Origin: an uncultured Aquimarina sp.
GTDB lineage: Bacteria; Bacteroidota; Bacteroidia; Flavobacteriales; Flavobacteriaceae
NCBI RefSeq assembly: GCF_947496855.1
Contig: NZ_CANMED010000005.1
Coordinates: 372,001-436,000, forward strand
Reading direction: 5' to 3'
DNA length: 64,000 nucleotides
In this document: piece after piece, positions 53,960 to 63,235 of the stretch
How the letters are laid out: each line of letters opens with the position of its first letter
How positions within the stretch are numbered: the stretch's first letter is position 1
The notes under the pieces: model-generated
The model's input: only the letters and a program-made list of their open reading frames with translations
Database searches by the model: none
What the model was told of the DNA's origin: nothing
Made by a program: the position numbers and the translations under genes

Positions 53960-54718
53960 TTAAATTACATTAAGCTTCTGATATAATTCTTTTTTAGAAT
54001 CTCTTGCTATGGGTAATGATTTCTCATTCGACATAACTACATACCCTCCTTGTTCTTTTACCAGAGTATTTACATGATCCAGATTAATTAAGTAAGATCT
54101 ATGAATCCTAAAAAACCCAAAAGATTGTAACTTAGATTCAATATATTTTAGATTCTTTGATATTACTATTTCTTTCTCATTTTTTCTAATAAAAGTAGTG
54201 TAGTTACCATTGCTAATACAATAAAGTACACTAGGTATTTTTATAACATGCGTACCTTTAGAATCTGTTATGGAAATTTTAGGAACTTCATGAATTTTAG
54301 CATAAAGTTCATTAAAATTTGCTATTGGATCTTCTTTATTTTCATTCTTTTCTTGTAAAGGAATAGCCTTATCTATTACTTCTACTAACAACTTAGGATC
54401 TATAGGTTTTAGCAAATAACCTAATGCGTTATATTTATATCCATCTACGGCATATTGATTGAAAGCGGATACAAAAATGATTTTGAAGTCAATTTCTTCA
54501 AGTTCATCTAGAATATCAAAAATTGTAATAGACCCTAATTGCACATCCAAAAAAACCACATCAGGGTTTAGACCAGATAATCCTTCAAGTATAGATTTTT
54601 TATCACCTGCTTCACCTATGATTTCTACTTGAGGACAATATGCATTAAGTAAAAGACTAATGTTCTCTCTAGCCTTTTTCTCATCATCAATGATAAAACA
54701 TTTCAACATTTGATCCAT
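53960..54718 (-). CDS. LytTR-family response regulator
   Basis: A 252-residue regulator: receiver domain (about 5-120) with DD at 11-12, phosphoacceptor Asp58 in VVFLDVQLG and Lys in LLKPID, then a LytTR DNA-binding domain (about 150-252) with KYIESKLQSFGFFRIHRSYLI. Its ATG overlaps the stop of the histidine kinase gene (TAATG), so the two are translationally coupled and form a two-component system. LytTR domains bind short direct or inverted repeats; the target genes are not visible. The window also holds a broken LytTR fragment at 6287. Confidence 0.93.
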   Translation of the reverse strand: MDQMLKCFIIDDEKKARENISLLLNAYCPQVEIIGEAGDKKSILEGLSGLNPDVVFLDVQLGSITIFDILDELEEIDFKIIFVSAFNQYAVDGYKYNALGYLLKPIDPKLLVEVIDKAIPLQEKNENKEDPIANFNELYAKIHEVPKISITDSKGTHVIKIPSVLYCISNGNYTTFIRKNEKEIVISKNLKYIESKLQSFGFFRIHRSYLINLDHVNTLVKEQGGYVVMSNEKSLPIARDSKKELYQKLNVI

Positions 54719-56685
54719 TATTTCTTGATCTCTTTAATTATAGGCAATGTAATGATCACTTCTGTTCCTTGTGATTTACCATTAGTATCATATAAATCAT
54801 TAATAACAATGTTTGATTGTCCGTTAACTACTTTATTTAAAATACCTAATCGTTCATTAGTGTTTTCTGTTGCAATAGACAAATGGGATACATCTGTCGC
54901 TTTTTTCTTAAGTCGTTCAGAGGCCTCTCTACCTATTCCATTATCGACAACTTTACAAATAACCATGCCTTCCTCTTTTCGCAATGTTATATTTAACTGT
55001 CCTGAAATTGAGGAATGCGAAAAACCGTGAATTATCGCATTCTCAATAAAAGGTTGTAAAATCATAGAAGGTATTCTAGGGTTACTATCTAATAATATAG
55101 GATCTACATGGAAAGTAGCTTCAAATTCTTCCTGAAATCTTCCTCTTTGAAGATTTACGTACGACTTTACAATCTCCAATTCTTTTTTAAAACTAATATA
55201 TACACTGTCGGAACTATTCAAAACATTTCGGATTAATCCCGAAAGCTCTGTCATATATTCGTTGGCTCTAATATTATCATTTTTTAAAATATAATTCTGC
55301 AATGTATTAAAGCTATTGAACAAAAAATGTGGGTTCATCGAAGATCTTAATGAAGTTAATCGTGTATGGGTTAATTTTTCATTTATTTTATAATATTTAA
55401 TACGATTAATATACCCTCTATATACCAACACCACTACAGTAACTACTAATAATAGCCCAAGAAAATAACTTTGCCATTTCGTCTTACTAACCTCTTTTTC
55501 TATCTTTAAATTTTTCTCTTCCAATCCAGAAATAACTTTTTCCTTCGCCAATAATAAATTTTTACTCTCACTTTTCGCTAATTCTTTACTTACCTTAACC
55601 TTTAGTTGCCTAGACTCTAGCGATCTAATATCTCGTAAAGCCTGAATACTTGCTTTTAAGTCTCCTTTTGTTTCATACAACTTTGATAAATCTTCTTTTA
55701 CAGTAATTAAATCAGAAATATCATTTTTCTTTTCAAAATTACTTTTTGATATTAAAAAATATTCCAGTGCTTTATCATAGTTTCCTAACTCATATTGTAT
55801 GGCACCCATAGTATGCATTAATCCTGGATATAAATCATCTCCATCCTTGTATGTCAAATTATCATTATCCCATTCTATGTTAGTTCGTATTACTTGTAAT
55901 GCTTCTTTAGGCATCTTTTTTAAATAATACGCCCACGCAATATTATTATACACCATTATACAATGTCTTGTGGACAATGAATTCTTTTCACAACCTACAG
56001 CTGCTAATCTGGAATAATATAATATAGAATCAGCTTGCTTATCATTAAAAGTAGCAGATAAATTTAGGTATGTAGTTCCTTTCCTCTTCTTAGTATCTTC
56101 AGGATCGATATGTATTAAAGCTCTTTTGAAATCAATTTTAGCTTGATCGTGATCACCAATATCTAAGAATAGTACCCCCCTATTTAATAAAATATCCCAT
56201 TGGTAATCCGAATTATCATCCTTAGAAGCCAACGTTAATGCATCTCCATAATACTCTAACGCTTTAATATATTCTCCAATTCTATTGTGTAATAATCCTA
56301 ATCTATTGTTTACGTACATCAAACATTTCTGATCGTTCTGATCTGCGCAATATTCGCTTAAAAAATTAAGTACATTCATTGCCCTAAGATATTCTCTCGT
56401 ACTATCTGTAAAAAAACGTTCGATTTTATAAATCATCTTTTTTACACTATCGATATCTGAGCTATTCTGAATTAATTCAAAAGCTTTATCATACTCTTTT
56501 TTTGCATTTGTAATATCCTTAGTTTTAAATAAGCTATCTCCTCTTCGCAATAGTTTTTGCAGAGATTCTTTTTTCAGGATTATAGGTTTATTTAACTCTT
56601 TGTCTAGTGCTTCTTGCGATGTAACAGCAAAACATCCCAAAAAAAGAATGTTAATACAATATAAGAAAGATTTAAAAAAAGCCAT
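54718..56685 (-). CDS. TPR-containing LytS-type sensor histidine kinase
   Basis: A 655-residue membrane kinase. I chose the ATG at 56685 because it overlaps the ogt stop (TAATG) and gives a signal-peptide-like start (FFKSFLYCINILFLG); a longer frame to 56745 overlaps ogt. The periplasmic part holds TPR-type repeats (about 40-370; LYHNRIGEYIKALEYYGDAL-like units), one transmembrane helix (about 404-426, YFLGLLLVVTVVVLVYRGY), a coiled coil, the His_kinase motif SSMNPHFLFNSFNTLQNY (His near 452) and an HATPase domain with NAIIHGFSHS and DNGIGREASE. Cognate regulator downstream is coupled. This Bacteroidota type senses an unknown periplasmic signal. Confidence 0.92.
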   Translation of the reverse strand: MAFFKSFLYCINILFLGCFAVTSQEALDKELNKPIILKKESLQKLLRRGDSLFKTKDITNAKKEYDKAFELIQNSSDIDSVKKMIYKIERFFTDSTREYLRAMNVLNFLSEYCADQNDQKCLMYVNNRLGLLHNRIGEYIKALEYYGDALTLASKDDNSDYQWDILLNRGVLFLDIGDHDQAKIDFKRALIHIDPEDTKKRKGTTYLNLSATFNDKQADSILYYSRLAAVGCEKNSLSTRHCIMVYNNIAWAYYLKKMPKEALQVIRTNIEWDNDNLTYKDGDDLYPGLMHTMGAIQYELGNYDKALEYFLISKSNFEKKNDISDLITVKEDLSKLYETKGDLKASIQALRDIRSLESRQLKVKVSKELAKSESKNLLLAKEKVISGLEEKNLKIEKEVSKTKWQSYFLGLLLVVTVVVLVYRGYINRIKYYKINEKLTHTRLTSLRSSMNPHFLFNSFNTLQNYILKNDNIRANEYMTELSGLIRNVLNSSDSVYISFKKELEIVKSYVNLQRGRFQEEFEATFHVDPILLDSNPRIPSMILQPFIENAIIHGFSHSSISGQLNITLRKEEGMVICKVVDNGIGREASERLKKKATDVSHLSIATENTNERLGILNKVVNGQSNIVINDLYDTNGKSQGTEVIITLPIIKEIKK

Positions 56686-57164
56686 TAAAAAAGAGATTGC
56701 TGCTTTACAGGATTTTCGTGCTCTAGTAACCATTTCTTTCGCCATAGACCTCCAGCATATCCGGTAAGAGAACCATCACTGCCGATTACCCGATGACAAG
56801 GCACTACTACCCACAACGGGTTTTTACCGTTAGCGGATGCCGCTGCTCTTATACATTTCGGATCTCCTAATTGTTTTGCAATATCTAGATATGTTACAGT
56901 TTTACCAAATGGAATTTTGGATAGTTCTTTCCATACCTTTTTCTGAAAATCAGTACCAGAAGGATTGAGTTTTATCTCAAAAGTGTTTCTATTTCCTTCG
57001 AAATAATCTAGTAATTGAATTACTACTTCTTCCAGCACATCTGGAATATCTACAGAAAGTTTTTTTTTAGAATCTTCTGTGATAGAAATCTTTGTAATAC
57101 CATTTTCATCTCCCGCTATAGAAGCAATACCTAAAGGAGTTCTTATGAAAACGGTTTTGATCAT
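56685..57164 (-). CDS. ogt: Methylated-DNA--protein-cysteine S-methyltransferase
   Basis: A 159-residue O6-alkylguanine-DNA repair protein. The active-site motif is VVPCHRVIGSDG with the acceptor Cys123, and FQKKVWKELSKIPFGKTVTYLDIAKQLG is the helix-turn-helix region, with AAASANGKNPL following. It removes alkyl groups from guanine in a suicide reaction. It starts in an ATGA overlap with the CNNM gene upstream and its stop overlaps the start of the histidine kinase, so four genes are coupled. Ogt in a two-component operon is unusual. Confidence 0.95.
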   Translation of the reverse strand: MIKTVFIRTPLGIASIAGDENGITKISITEDSKKKLSVDIPDVLEEVVIQLLDYFEGNRNTFEIKLNPSGTDFQKKVWKELSKIPFGKTVTYLDIAKQLGDPKCIRAAASANGKNPLWVVVPCHRVIGSDGSLTGYAGGLWRKKWLLEHENPVKQQSLF

Positions 57165-58279
57165 CCTTCTTTTTTATCGTCTAGAATTCCGAGTCTTCTT
57201 GCTCTAGCTTCCCAGTTTTTGCGAGCTAGAATCTGCATATCCGTTTCTGTATCGCTTTCATCTACAATTTCCAGCCCTAATAGAGTCTCGATTACATCTT
57301 CCATCGTTACTAATCCACTTACAGAACCATACTCATCTACTACCAGCGCGATATGATTTTTAGTCTGTATCAACTCATTAAATAGTTCCGGAATTGGCAA
57401 GTTTCTGTTTGTAAATATGATCGGTCTTTTTATTTCTCCAAGAAGTTTATGACCATTTTGATTGGCCATTTCTTTAAAAATTTCATCTTTTAATACCTGC
57501 CCAGTTATGTTATCTGCTTTATCTTTATACACTGGTATTCTAGAAAAGCGAAGGTTTTGATTCTCATTAAAGAATGCTTCTACAGTAGTATCTTCTGATG
57601 CAGTTTTAATAACTGTTCTGGGCGTCATCACGTCTTTTGTAAAAATCGCCTTAAAATTAAGTAGGTTTCTAATTACTTTGGATTCTGACTCTTCAAAAAC
57701 ACCTTCTTCTTCAGCAATATCAGCCATGGCAGTAAAATCTTCTCTACTTAACACAGATCCATGGTGACCTTTACCTCCAATAAGCTTAGTGGTTAATTGT
57801 AACATCCAGAGAATCCCAGTCCATTTTAAGGGCCAGATCAAAACATTTAATGCTTTAGAGGTAAAATTAGCTAACTGTTTCCAAAACGTAGCTCCGATAG
57901 TTTTAGGTATAATTTCTGACAAAACTAAGATGAAGATAGTCATAATAGAAGAAACAACTCCAACCATTAAATCTTCTGTAATCTCTATCCCAAGAATTGT
58001 ACGTGTCTCAGATCCATACATTTCTGCATAGGCTACTTTTGCCTGTACACCCACTAATATTGCTCCAACAGTGTGTGCTATGGTATTAAGCGTTAAGATC
58101 GCAATAAGTGGTCGATCTACGTCTTTCTTTAGTTTTTCTAAAGTAGTTGCATATGCTTTTCCTTCTTTTTTATTAACATTAATAAAAGTTGGAGTAATAC
58201 TTAATAAAACTGCCTCCAGAATTGAACATAAAAACGAAAAGAAAATGGATACGACTCCATATACAATAAGTAATGCCAT
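57161..58279 (-). CDS. CNNM/CBS-domain membrane protein (HlyC/CorC family)
   Basis: A 372-residue protein: CNNM (DUF21) transmembrane domain (about 1-170; with NTIAHTVGAILVGVQ and LSEIIPKTIGATFWKQL), then a CBS pair (about 205-330; KDVMTPRTVIKTASEDTTVEAFF and HIALVVDEYGSVSGLVTMEDVIETLLG). Residual C terminus is short, and the CorC_HlyC domain is missing. Members take part in magnesium or cobalt transport and efflux. First gene of a coupled chain; its stop overlaps ogt. Confidence 0.92.
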   Translation of the reverse strand: MALLIVYGVVSIFFSFLCSILEAVLLSITPTFINVNKKEGKAYATTLEKLKKDVDRPLIAILTLNTIAHTVGAILVGVQAKVAYAEMYGSETRTILGIEITEDLMVGVVSSIMTIFILVLSEIIPKTIGATFWKQLANFTSKALNVLIWPLKWTGILWMLQLTTKLIGGKGHHGSVLSREDFTAMADIAEEEGVFEESESKVIRNLLNFKAIFTKDVMTPRTVIKTASEDTTVEAFFNENQNLRFSRIPVYKDKADNITGQVLKDEIFKEMANQNGHKLLGEIKRPIIFTNRNLPIPELFNELIQTKNHIALVVDEYGSVSGLVTMEDVIETLLGLEIVDESDTETDMQILARKNWEARARRLGILDDKKEG

Positions 58280-58502
58280 GGTATAAGATTAGTTCTGCTA
58301 AAGTAATAAATAATTTCAGTAGGAATACGATTAGTAGACACTAAGAATCAAAAATGTATATATTCTAAAAAAGAATTAATCTAGACACGAATCCTTTATA
58401 TAAATGGAGCTCTAAAATGGACTACATATAATCTAACCCTACAAAATCTGAAAAAAAATTCATTACGTTTCATGGGATTAAATAATATTTTGACTTCAAT
58501 AT

Positions 58503-59630
58503 TTATTCTATTTTTAATATTTTAAAAACCTGATTATCAATATTCAACAAATATATATTTGGTTTTAGCTGTGATAAATCAATTTGTTCCTTTTTTGTGT
58601 TAATTCTTCCGCTAACCAAATGTTCACCTAATACAGAAAATATTTTATATCGCTTAGAAATAGTAAAATTACTTTCTACTGTAACATAAGAATTTGCTGG
58701 ATTCGGATAAATACGCGTTGTCAATTCATCATTGCTATCTATTTCATCAATGGACAATGTTTGGCAAGAAGTATTTGTATCAAATGATGATGCAGTTGAT
58801 GGATTGTCTAGCAGTTGATCATTAATTAATGGACAATAACAACTGTCGTTACTAAGCTTTAATTTTAACCAAGAAATAGCTAATTTCCCTACGTTTCCTT
58901 CTGCCCCGGCTGGAGTATTTGCTACAGAATGATTCCCGTTTTTAATTTCATATAATAGTTTATCAGTAGTCTCCGATGTTTCGTTATAATGAATATTAGC
59001 ATGCTGAGATGGTTGTGCTGTTGTATCATTCTGTCCACTAAAGATGAGTACAGGAGCGGCATGATTGAGTTCTGGTGTACTGTTTGTCGGTAACCAAGGA
59101 CATAAAGCAACTACTGCTTTTATTCTAGAATCCAAAACTGCGGCTCTTTGGGCTCCTCCTCCTCCCATAGAATGACCACTAGTAGCAAACTTCTCCACAT
59201 CAATTTGTCCTATTATTGGAGAAGATGCCCTTGTATTCTCTTCTCGTAATGTTTCTAAGGCATCTATCAAAGCTCTTGCTCTTACATCTGGAAAATCAAA
59301 CCCACTATTTGTACCTATAACAATCGCAATAATTCCGTGAGAAGCATAATATGGACCCCACGCCCTAACAGCTGCTGGAGTGCTGGTAAATCCTGGTACA
59401 ATTGCAATACTTGGATATGGTGGTGTTCCATTTGTAGGATAATATACCGTCCCTCCAGAATAGTCTGGTCCATTTCGCAAACCATCGGATTCTGTTAAAG
59501 TTTCGACATCATATGGTCCTGGATTAGAAATAGATTGTAAAGTAACATCATTGCATTGTGCATAACTAGAATGGAAGCCTGTTAGCGTTACCACTACAAC
59601 TAGTAGTAACACTTGTAAATTTTTAATCAT
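58503..59630 (-). CDS. Secreted cutinase/PETase-like polyester hydrolase with T9SS tail
   Basis: A 375-residue secreted alpha/beta hydrolase. A signal peptide ends SSYAQ (about 25). The catalytic domain (about 30-262) is of the cutinase/dienelactone-hydrolase type: GTVYYPTN, PGFTSTP, Ser154 in SGHSMGGGGAQ, Asp202 in SGQNDTTAQP and His234 in NGNHSVANTP. In PET hydrolases the equivalents of the oxyanion residues Tyr87/Met161 and Trp185 are here Phe81, Met155 and Trp179 (CPWLP). Cys residues (SCYC, TSC) may form a disulfide. Residues about 305-375 (starting YPNPANSYVTVESNF) are a T9SS sorting domain. Known relatives in Bacteroidota (Aequorivita, Kaistella) are PET-active esterases. Substrate is inferred: aliphatic or aromatic polyesters or cutin-like esters. 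Confidence 0.86.
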   Translation of the reverse strand: MIKNLQVLLLVVVVTLTGFHSSYAQCNDVTLQSISNPGPYDVETLTESDGLRNGPDYSGGTVYYPTNGTPPYPSIAIVPGFTSTPAAVRAWGPYYASHGIIAIVIGTNSGFDFPDVRARALIDALETLREENTRASSPIIGQIDVEKFATSGHSMGGGGAQRAAVLDSRIKAVVALCPWLPTNSTPELNHAAPVLIFSGQNDTTAQPSQHANIHYNETSETTDKLLYEIKNGNHSVANTPAGAEGNVGKLAISWLKLKLSNDSCYCPLINDQLLDNPSTASSFDTNTSCQTLSIDEIDSNDELTTRIYPNPANSYVTVESNFTISKRYKIFSVLGEHLVSGRINTKKEQIDLSQLKPNIYLLNIDNQVFKILKIE

Positions 59631-59899
59631 GAGTTTGTATTGTTAGGTTGAAAAGAATAATTTGTGAATACGTGATTTAATAATATGCTTAGTTGAGAAT
59701 GAAATATATACTTATTCTTTTAACTATGAATCTTTATTTTTATTATTCGTGCATAACAAAATAGTATTTGCAACGATCCATATGGCAGATGAATTTAATT
59801 CATCCGCAATTATTTAAAATATTGAAGTTTCACTTTGGTTACTAACGTTGTCCTAAAAAAGTCGTTTGTAACCAACTGAGTAAAGATTAATTCTATAAT

Positions 59900-60415
59900 T
59901 TACCAACCTACATATTTAGGTGGTTCAATTTTATTGAGATTTAGATATACAATTAATTGCCCTCGATGGTGCGTTACATGATCCTGAAGTAAATTTAGAA
60001 TCTGAAGTTTGGACTTTGGACCCGCAAAAAAATCTACTTTGTTTTTTAATGATTCATCTTTAGCATTTTGCACTCGTTCGTAAACAAGATTAAATGATTT
60101 TTCGAGCAACTTAATAACCTCCGTTTTAGAATCAGGAGCATTTTCTGAAAGTTTTTTACGATCAAATACTTCTTCAGAAAAATAGGTCGTACTGAGCCAT
60201 AGCATATTTCCGCATATATGAAGTAATTGATTTTTAAAATCCATTTCACGTTCCGTAGGGGTATATGAATACTTATTTTCGGGCATGGATTCCGCTATTT
60301 CCAGTAAATATTCTTTAGAGTTGTTCCATTTTTCCAAAAAAGCAGATTTAGGAGTTACTTGTTGCGACATTATGGGATATGAAATAAAAAAAAGAAGAAA
60401 GAATATTTGTTTCAT
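59900..60415 (-). CDS. DinB-family protein with a signal peptide
   Basis: A 171-residue protein with a signal peptide (IFFLLFFISYPIMSQ) and a four-helix DinB fold: LLHICGN and DHVTHHRGQL contain the metal-binding histidines. DinB proteins bind a divalent metal; in other bacteria they act as metal-dependent thiol transferases. Its ATG overlaps the stop of the cytochrome gene upstream (TAATG), so they are translationally coupled. Exported localisation is inferred from the signal peptide. Confidence 0.85.
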   Translation of the reverse strand: MKQIFFLLFFISYPIMSQQVTPKSAFLEKWNNSKEYLLEIAESMPENKYSYTPTEREMDFKNQLLHICGNMLWLSTTYFSEEVFDRKKLSENAPDSKTEVIKLLEKSFNLVYERVQNAKDESLKNKVDFFAGPKSKLQILNLLQDHVTHHRGQLIVYLNLNKIEPPKYVGW

Positions 60416-60810
60416 TACTTAGCAGTCACTTCATTCATATAGAATGCTATCGCTTTCAATTCTTCATCAGTAAATTTTTCTAAGCGAGCAAAATTAGTTT
60501 TCATCACTGCATAATTATCAGGATCTACAATAGGATCTTTTTTTTGCCTCAAAAAGCCAATGATATCCCCGTTTTGTTCTTTGTAGATTTTCATGATCTC
60601 TGTAATACTTGGACCTATGGATTTCTTATCCACTCGATGACAGGAATAACAATTTCCTTTACCTTTAAACAGTTTTTTACCCAAATCAAATTCAGGAGAC
60701 GACTTTTTCTTCGAGCCAATTACAATTTTTTCTTTTTCAGACTTTTTTTCAGAATTACAACTCGTAAATACAAAAGCAATGCTTAGGAGTATTAAAAAAA
60801 AATATTTCAT
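60415..60810 (-). CDS. Small c-type cytochrome lipoprotein
   Basis: A 131-residue lipoprotein from the ATG at 60810 (an upstream start at 60843 would overlap the TerB-like gene). Lipid Cys18 (FVFTSC), a Lys/Ser-rich spacer, then a class I cytochrome c domain with the haem motif CYSCH (Cys54, Cys57, His58), GPSI and a Met candidate (VMKTNFARLEK). It would carry electrons in the periplasm, anchored to a membrane. It is coupled to the DinB-like gene and separated from the TerB-like gene by 10 bases. Confidence 0.9.
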   Translation of the reverse strand: MKYFFLILLSIAFVFTSCNSEKKSEKEKIVIGSKKKSSPEFDLGKKLFKGKGNCYSCHRVDKKSIGPSITEIMKIYKEQNGDIIGFLRQKKDPIVDPDNYAVMKTNFARLEKFTDEELKAIAFYMNEVTAK

Positions 60811-60820
60811 TTGTATGATC

Positions 60821-61201
60821 TTATGAATTAAATAAATTATCAATGTCTTTTTTGAATCTTTCTAAAAGGTCTTTAGAAAAACTATTAATTACTTTTTCTT
60901 CTTTAGAACCTATACCATCTTTTGCTTCTGCTATTTTGGTTAAAGCATAAATCATAAAGTCATATTCTTCATCTGGTCCATTGTCAGAAAATACTTCTAT
61001 AACCTTCTTATATAGGGTTTCGATATCATTATCATTAGCATTTTCATAATCAAAAGACCATTTAATCTCTTGCCCTTTTGGGTGTGCTTTTAATATTTCT
61101 TCCAACGTATGTACTTCTTCCTTCTGAATCACACCATCACTCGTGGCAATTACATATAATAATTCTCCAAATGTCTGATATAATCGATCCCTACTTACCA
61201 T
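60821..61201 (-). CDS. TerB-like protein
   Basis: A 126-residue all-helical soluble protein resembling the TerB/TerB-like fold: FGELLYVIATSDGVIQKEEVHTLEEIL at the N terminus and YDFMIYALTKIAEAKDGIGSKEEKVINSF in the middle match the pattern of acidic metal-binding helices. No tellurite-resistance operon is nearby; in Flavobacteriia such genes are scattered and their role is not established. Follows hemB by 19 bases in the same direction. Confidence 0.7.
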   Translation of the reverse strand: MVSRDRLYQTFGELLYVIATSDGVIQKEEVHTLEEILKAHPKGQEIKWSFDYENANDNDIETLYKKVIEVFSDNGPDEEYDFMIYALTKIAEAKDGIGSKEEKVINSFSKDLLERFKKDIDNLFNS

Positions 61202-61220
61202 AGCTATTTTCTATTTAAAT

Positions 61221-62195
61221 TTAACCCAAAAGTTTAATCACATCTTTTGCAAAATAACTTGCAATTATATTTGCTCCTGCTCTTTTAAAAGCAATTAATT
61301 GTTCCATCATAATCGCATCGTGATCAAGCCATCCTTTTTCTGCGGCTGCTTTTAACATTGCATACTCACCACTTACTTGATACACCGCTACAGGAACATC
61401 TACAGCATCGCTGACATCTCTTAAAATATCTAGATAAGCCAATCCAGGTTTTACCATTACAATATCAGCCCCTTCATCAATATCTATTAACGTTTCTTTA
61501 ATCGCTTCATCTCGGTTAGAGAAATCCATTTGATATGTTTTTTTATCTCCAAAACCGGGTGCAGAATCTAATGCATCTCTAAACGGTCCATAAAAGGCTG
61601 AAGCGTACTTAGCACTATAGCTCATAATACCTGTATTCTTATAATTTTCAATTTCCAGAAGCTCTCTAATTGCCAAAATCCTACCATCCATCATATCACT
61701 AGGCGCTACAAAATCCGCTCCTGCTTGTGCGTGTGATAAGGACATTTTTGCTAAAACCTCGCAAGTAGGATCGTTAACGATATACCCATCCTCCACAATA
61801 CCGTCGTGTCCATATGAAGAATAAGGGTCTAACGCTACATCCGTCATCACCAGCATTTCTGGCGCTACATCTTTTACTATTTTAATAGCACGCTGCATTA
61901 ATCCTTCTGGATTCAATGCTTCGGTTCCTTTATTGTCTTTAAGATTATCAGGCACTTTAACAAACAACAAGACTGCTTTTAAACCCATCTCCCATAACTC
62001 CTTCACCTCTCCTTTAAGCAAGTCTAAACTATACCTGTAATATCCTGGCATCGAAGCAATTTCCTGCTTTATAGTATTGCCTTCAACCACAAAAAGTGGG
62101 ACTAAAAAATCATTTGGGGTAATGGTATGTTCTCTAACTAAAGATCGGATTGATTCGGTAGTTCGTAATCTTCTATTTCTACGTAGTTGATGCAT
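61221..62195 (-). CDS. hemB: Porphobilinogen synthase
   Basis: A 324-residue 5-aminolaevulinate dehydratase, the second step of tetrapyrrole synthesis. The two Schiff-base lysines are Lys196 (MSYSAKYASAFYGPFRDA) and Lys249 (MVKPGLAYLD). The metal region reads ALDPYSSYGHDG with no cysteines, so this is the Mg/K-type rather than the Zn-Cys type. VAPSDMMDGRI is also diagnostic. First gene of a short minus-strand cluster with the TerB-like, cytochrome and DinB genes; haem supply and a haem protein are thus close together. Confidence 0.97.
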   Translation of the reverse strand: MHQLRRNRRLRTTESIRSLVREHTITPNDFLVPLFVVEGNTIKQEIASMPGYYRYSLDLLKGEVKELWEMGLKAVLLFVKVPDNLKDNKGTEALNPEGLMQRAIKIVKDVAPEMLVMTDVALDPYSSYGHDGIVEDGYIVNDPTCEVLAKMSLSHAQAGADFVAPSDMMDGRILAIRELLEIENYKNTGIMSYSAKYASAFYGPFRDALDSAPGFGDKKTYQMDFSNRDEAIKETLIDIDEGADIVMVKPGLAYLDILRDVSDAVDVPVAVYQVSGEYAMLKAAAEKGWLDHDAIMMEQLIAFKRAGANIIASYFAKDVIKLLG

Positions 62196-62351
62196 TAATT
62201 TACTGGTAAAATTTATAAGAGACGTAAATATACCAACTTATAACGTAATTAAGGGAGGATCGTTTTCACAAAATTGAATCAATTCTGTAACAAACTCCTA
62301 TCATAACATACTAACTATTTAATAGATAAAAATTGCTAAATCCTATTTTAT

Positions 62352-63233
62352 ATGCTAATAATAAAAAATCTCAATAAAACGTATCCTAACGGAACACAGG
62401 CATTAAACAATGTCAATCTTACTTTAGAAAAGGGAATGTTTGGTCTGTTAGGTCCTAATGGGGCTGGTAAATCTACCTTAATGAGAACTATTGCCACGCT
62501 ACAATTAGCAGATTCAGGATCTATCAATTTTGATGATATTGATGTTTTTAAACAGCCCGAAGAATTGCGAAAAGTGTTAGGATATTTACCGCAAGATTTT
62601 GGAGTATACCCAAAGGTTTCTGCAGAAATGATGTTAAATCATATTGCTAAAGTAAAAGGAATTACAAATGCTACTGAGCGAAAAGGGTATGTCGCCGATT
62701 TATTAAACAAGGTGAATTTATATAAGTTTAGAAGTCGTAATCTTGGAGATTTTTCTGGAGGAATGCGACAGCGTTTCGGAATTGCACAAGCCTTATTGGG
62801 AAATCCAAAACTCATTATTGTAGATGAGCCTACTGCCGGTTTAGATCCTTTAGAACGTAATCGCTTTCATAATTTATTAAGTGAATTAGGTGAAAATGCA
62901 GTAGTAATTTTATCTACCCATATTGTAGATGATGTGACAAATCTATGTGAGCATATGGCGGTTTTTAATGAAGGTAGCATCCTTGCACAAGGAAATCCAC
63001 AAGAACTATCTAGTACTTTAGATAACAAAATATTCAAAAAGCAAATTGAAAAATCGGAATTGGAGCACTATCAGCATGAATATACCGTACTGTCTAATTA
63101 TCTAAGAGGTGGTCAGTTTTTTGTTAATATATATAGCGAAAGCACTCCTGGTGATGGTTTTGAGCAAATGGACAATGGTTTAGAAGAATTTTATTTCTAT
63201 AGTATTAATCAGAAGCAAGAACAAGAGGCGTAA
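62352..63233 (+). CDS. ABC transporter ATP-binding protein
   Basis: A 293-residue ATPase subunit. Walker A GPNGAGKS (34-41), Q-loop YLPQDFG, signature FSGGMRQRFG, Walker B LIIVDEPTAGLDP and the H-loop in STHIVDD. The C-terminal 70 or so residues form an extension typical of ABC-2 type exporters. The downstream gene (3 bases) is the membrane component. Substrate unknown. Divergent from hemB. Confidence 0.95.
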   Translation: MLIIKNLNKTYPNGTQALNNVNLTLEKGMFGLLGPNGAGKSTLMRTIATLQLADSGSINFDDIDVFKQPEELRKVLGYLPQDFGVYPKVSAEMMLNHIAKVKGITNATERKGYVADLLNKVNLYKFRSRNLGDFSGGMRQRFGIAQALLGNPKLIIVDEPTAGLDPLERNRFHNLLSELGENAVVILSTHIVDDVTNLCEHMAVFNEGSILAQGNPQELSSTLDNKIFKKQIEKSELEHYQHEYTVLSNYLRGGQFFVNIYSESTPGDGFEQMDNGLEEFYFYSINQKQEQEA

Positions 63234-63235
63234 TT

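Noticed and set aside
60821..61201. Tellurite-resistance operon
   Set aside because: Only one TerB-like gene is present, and it is next to hemB and a cytochrome gene, with no TerC, TerD or TerZ partner.
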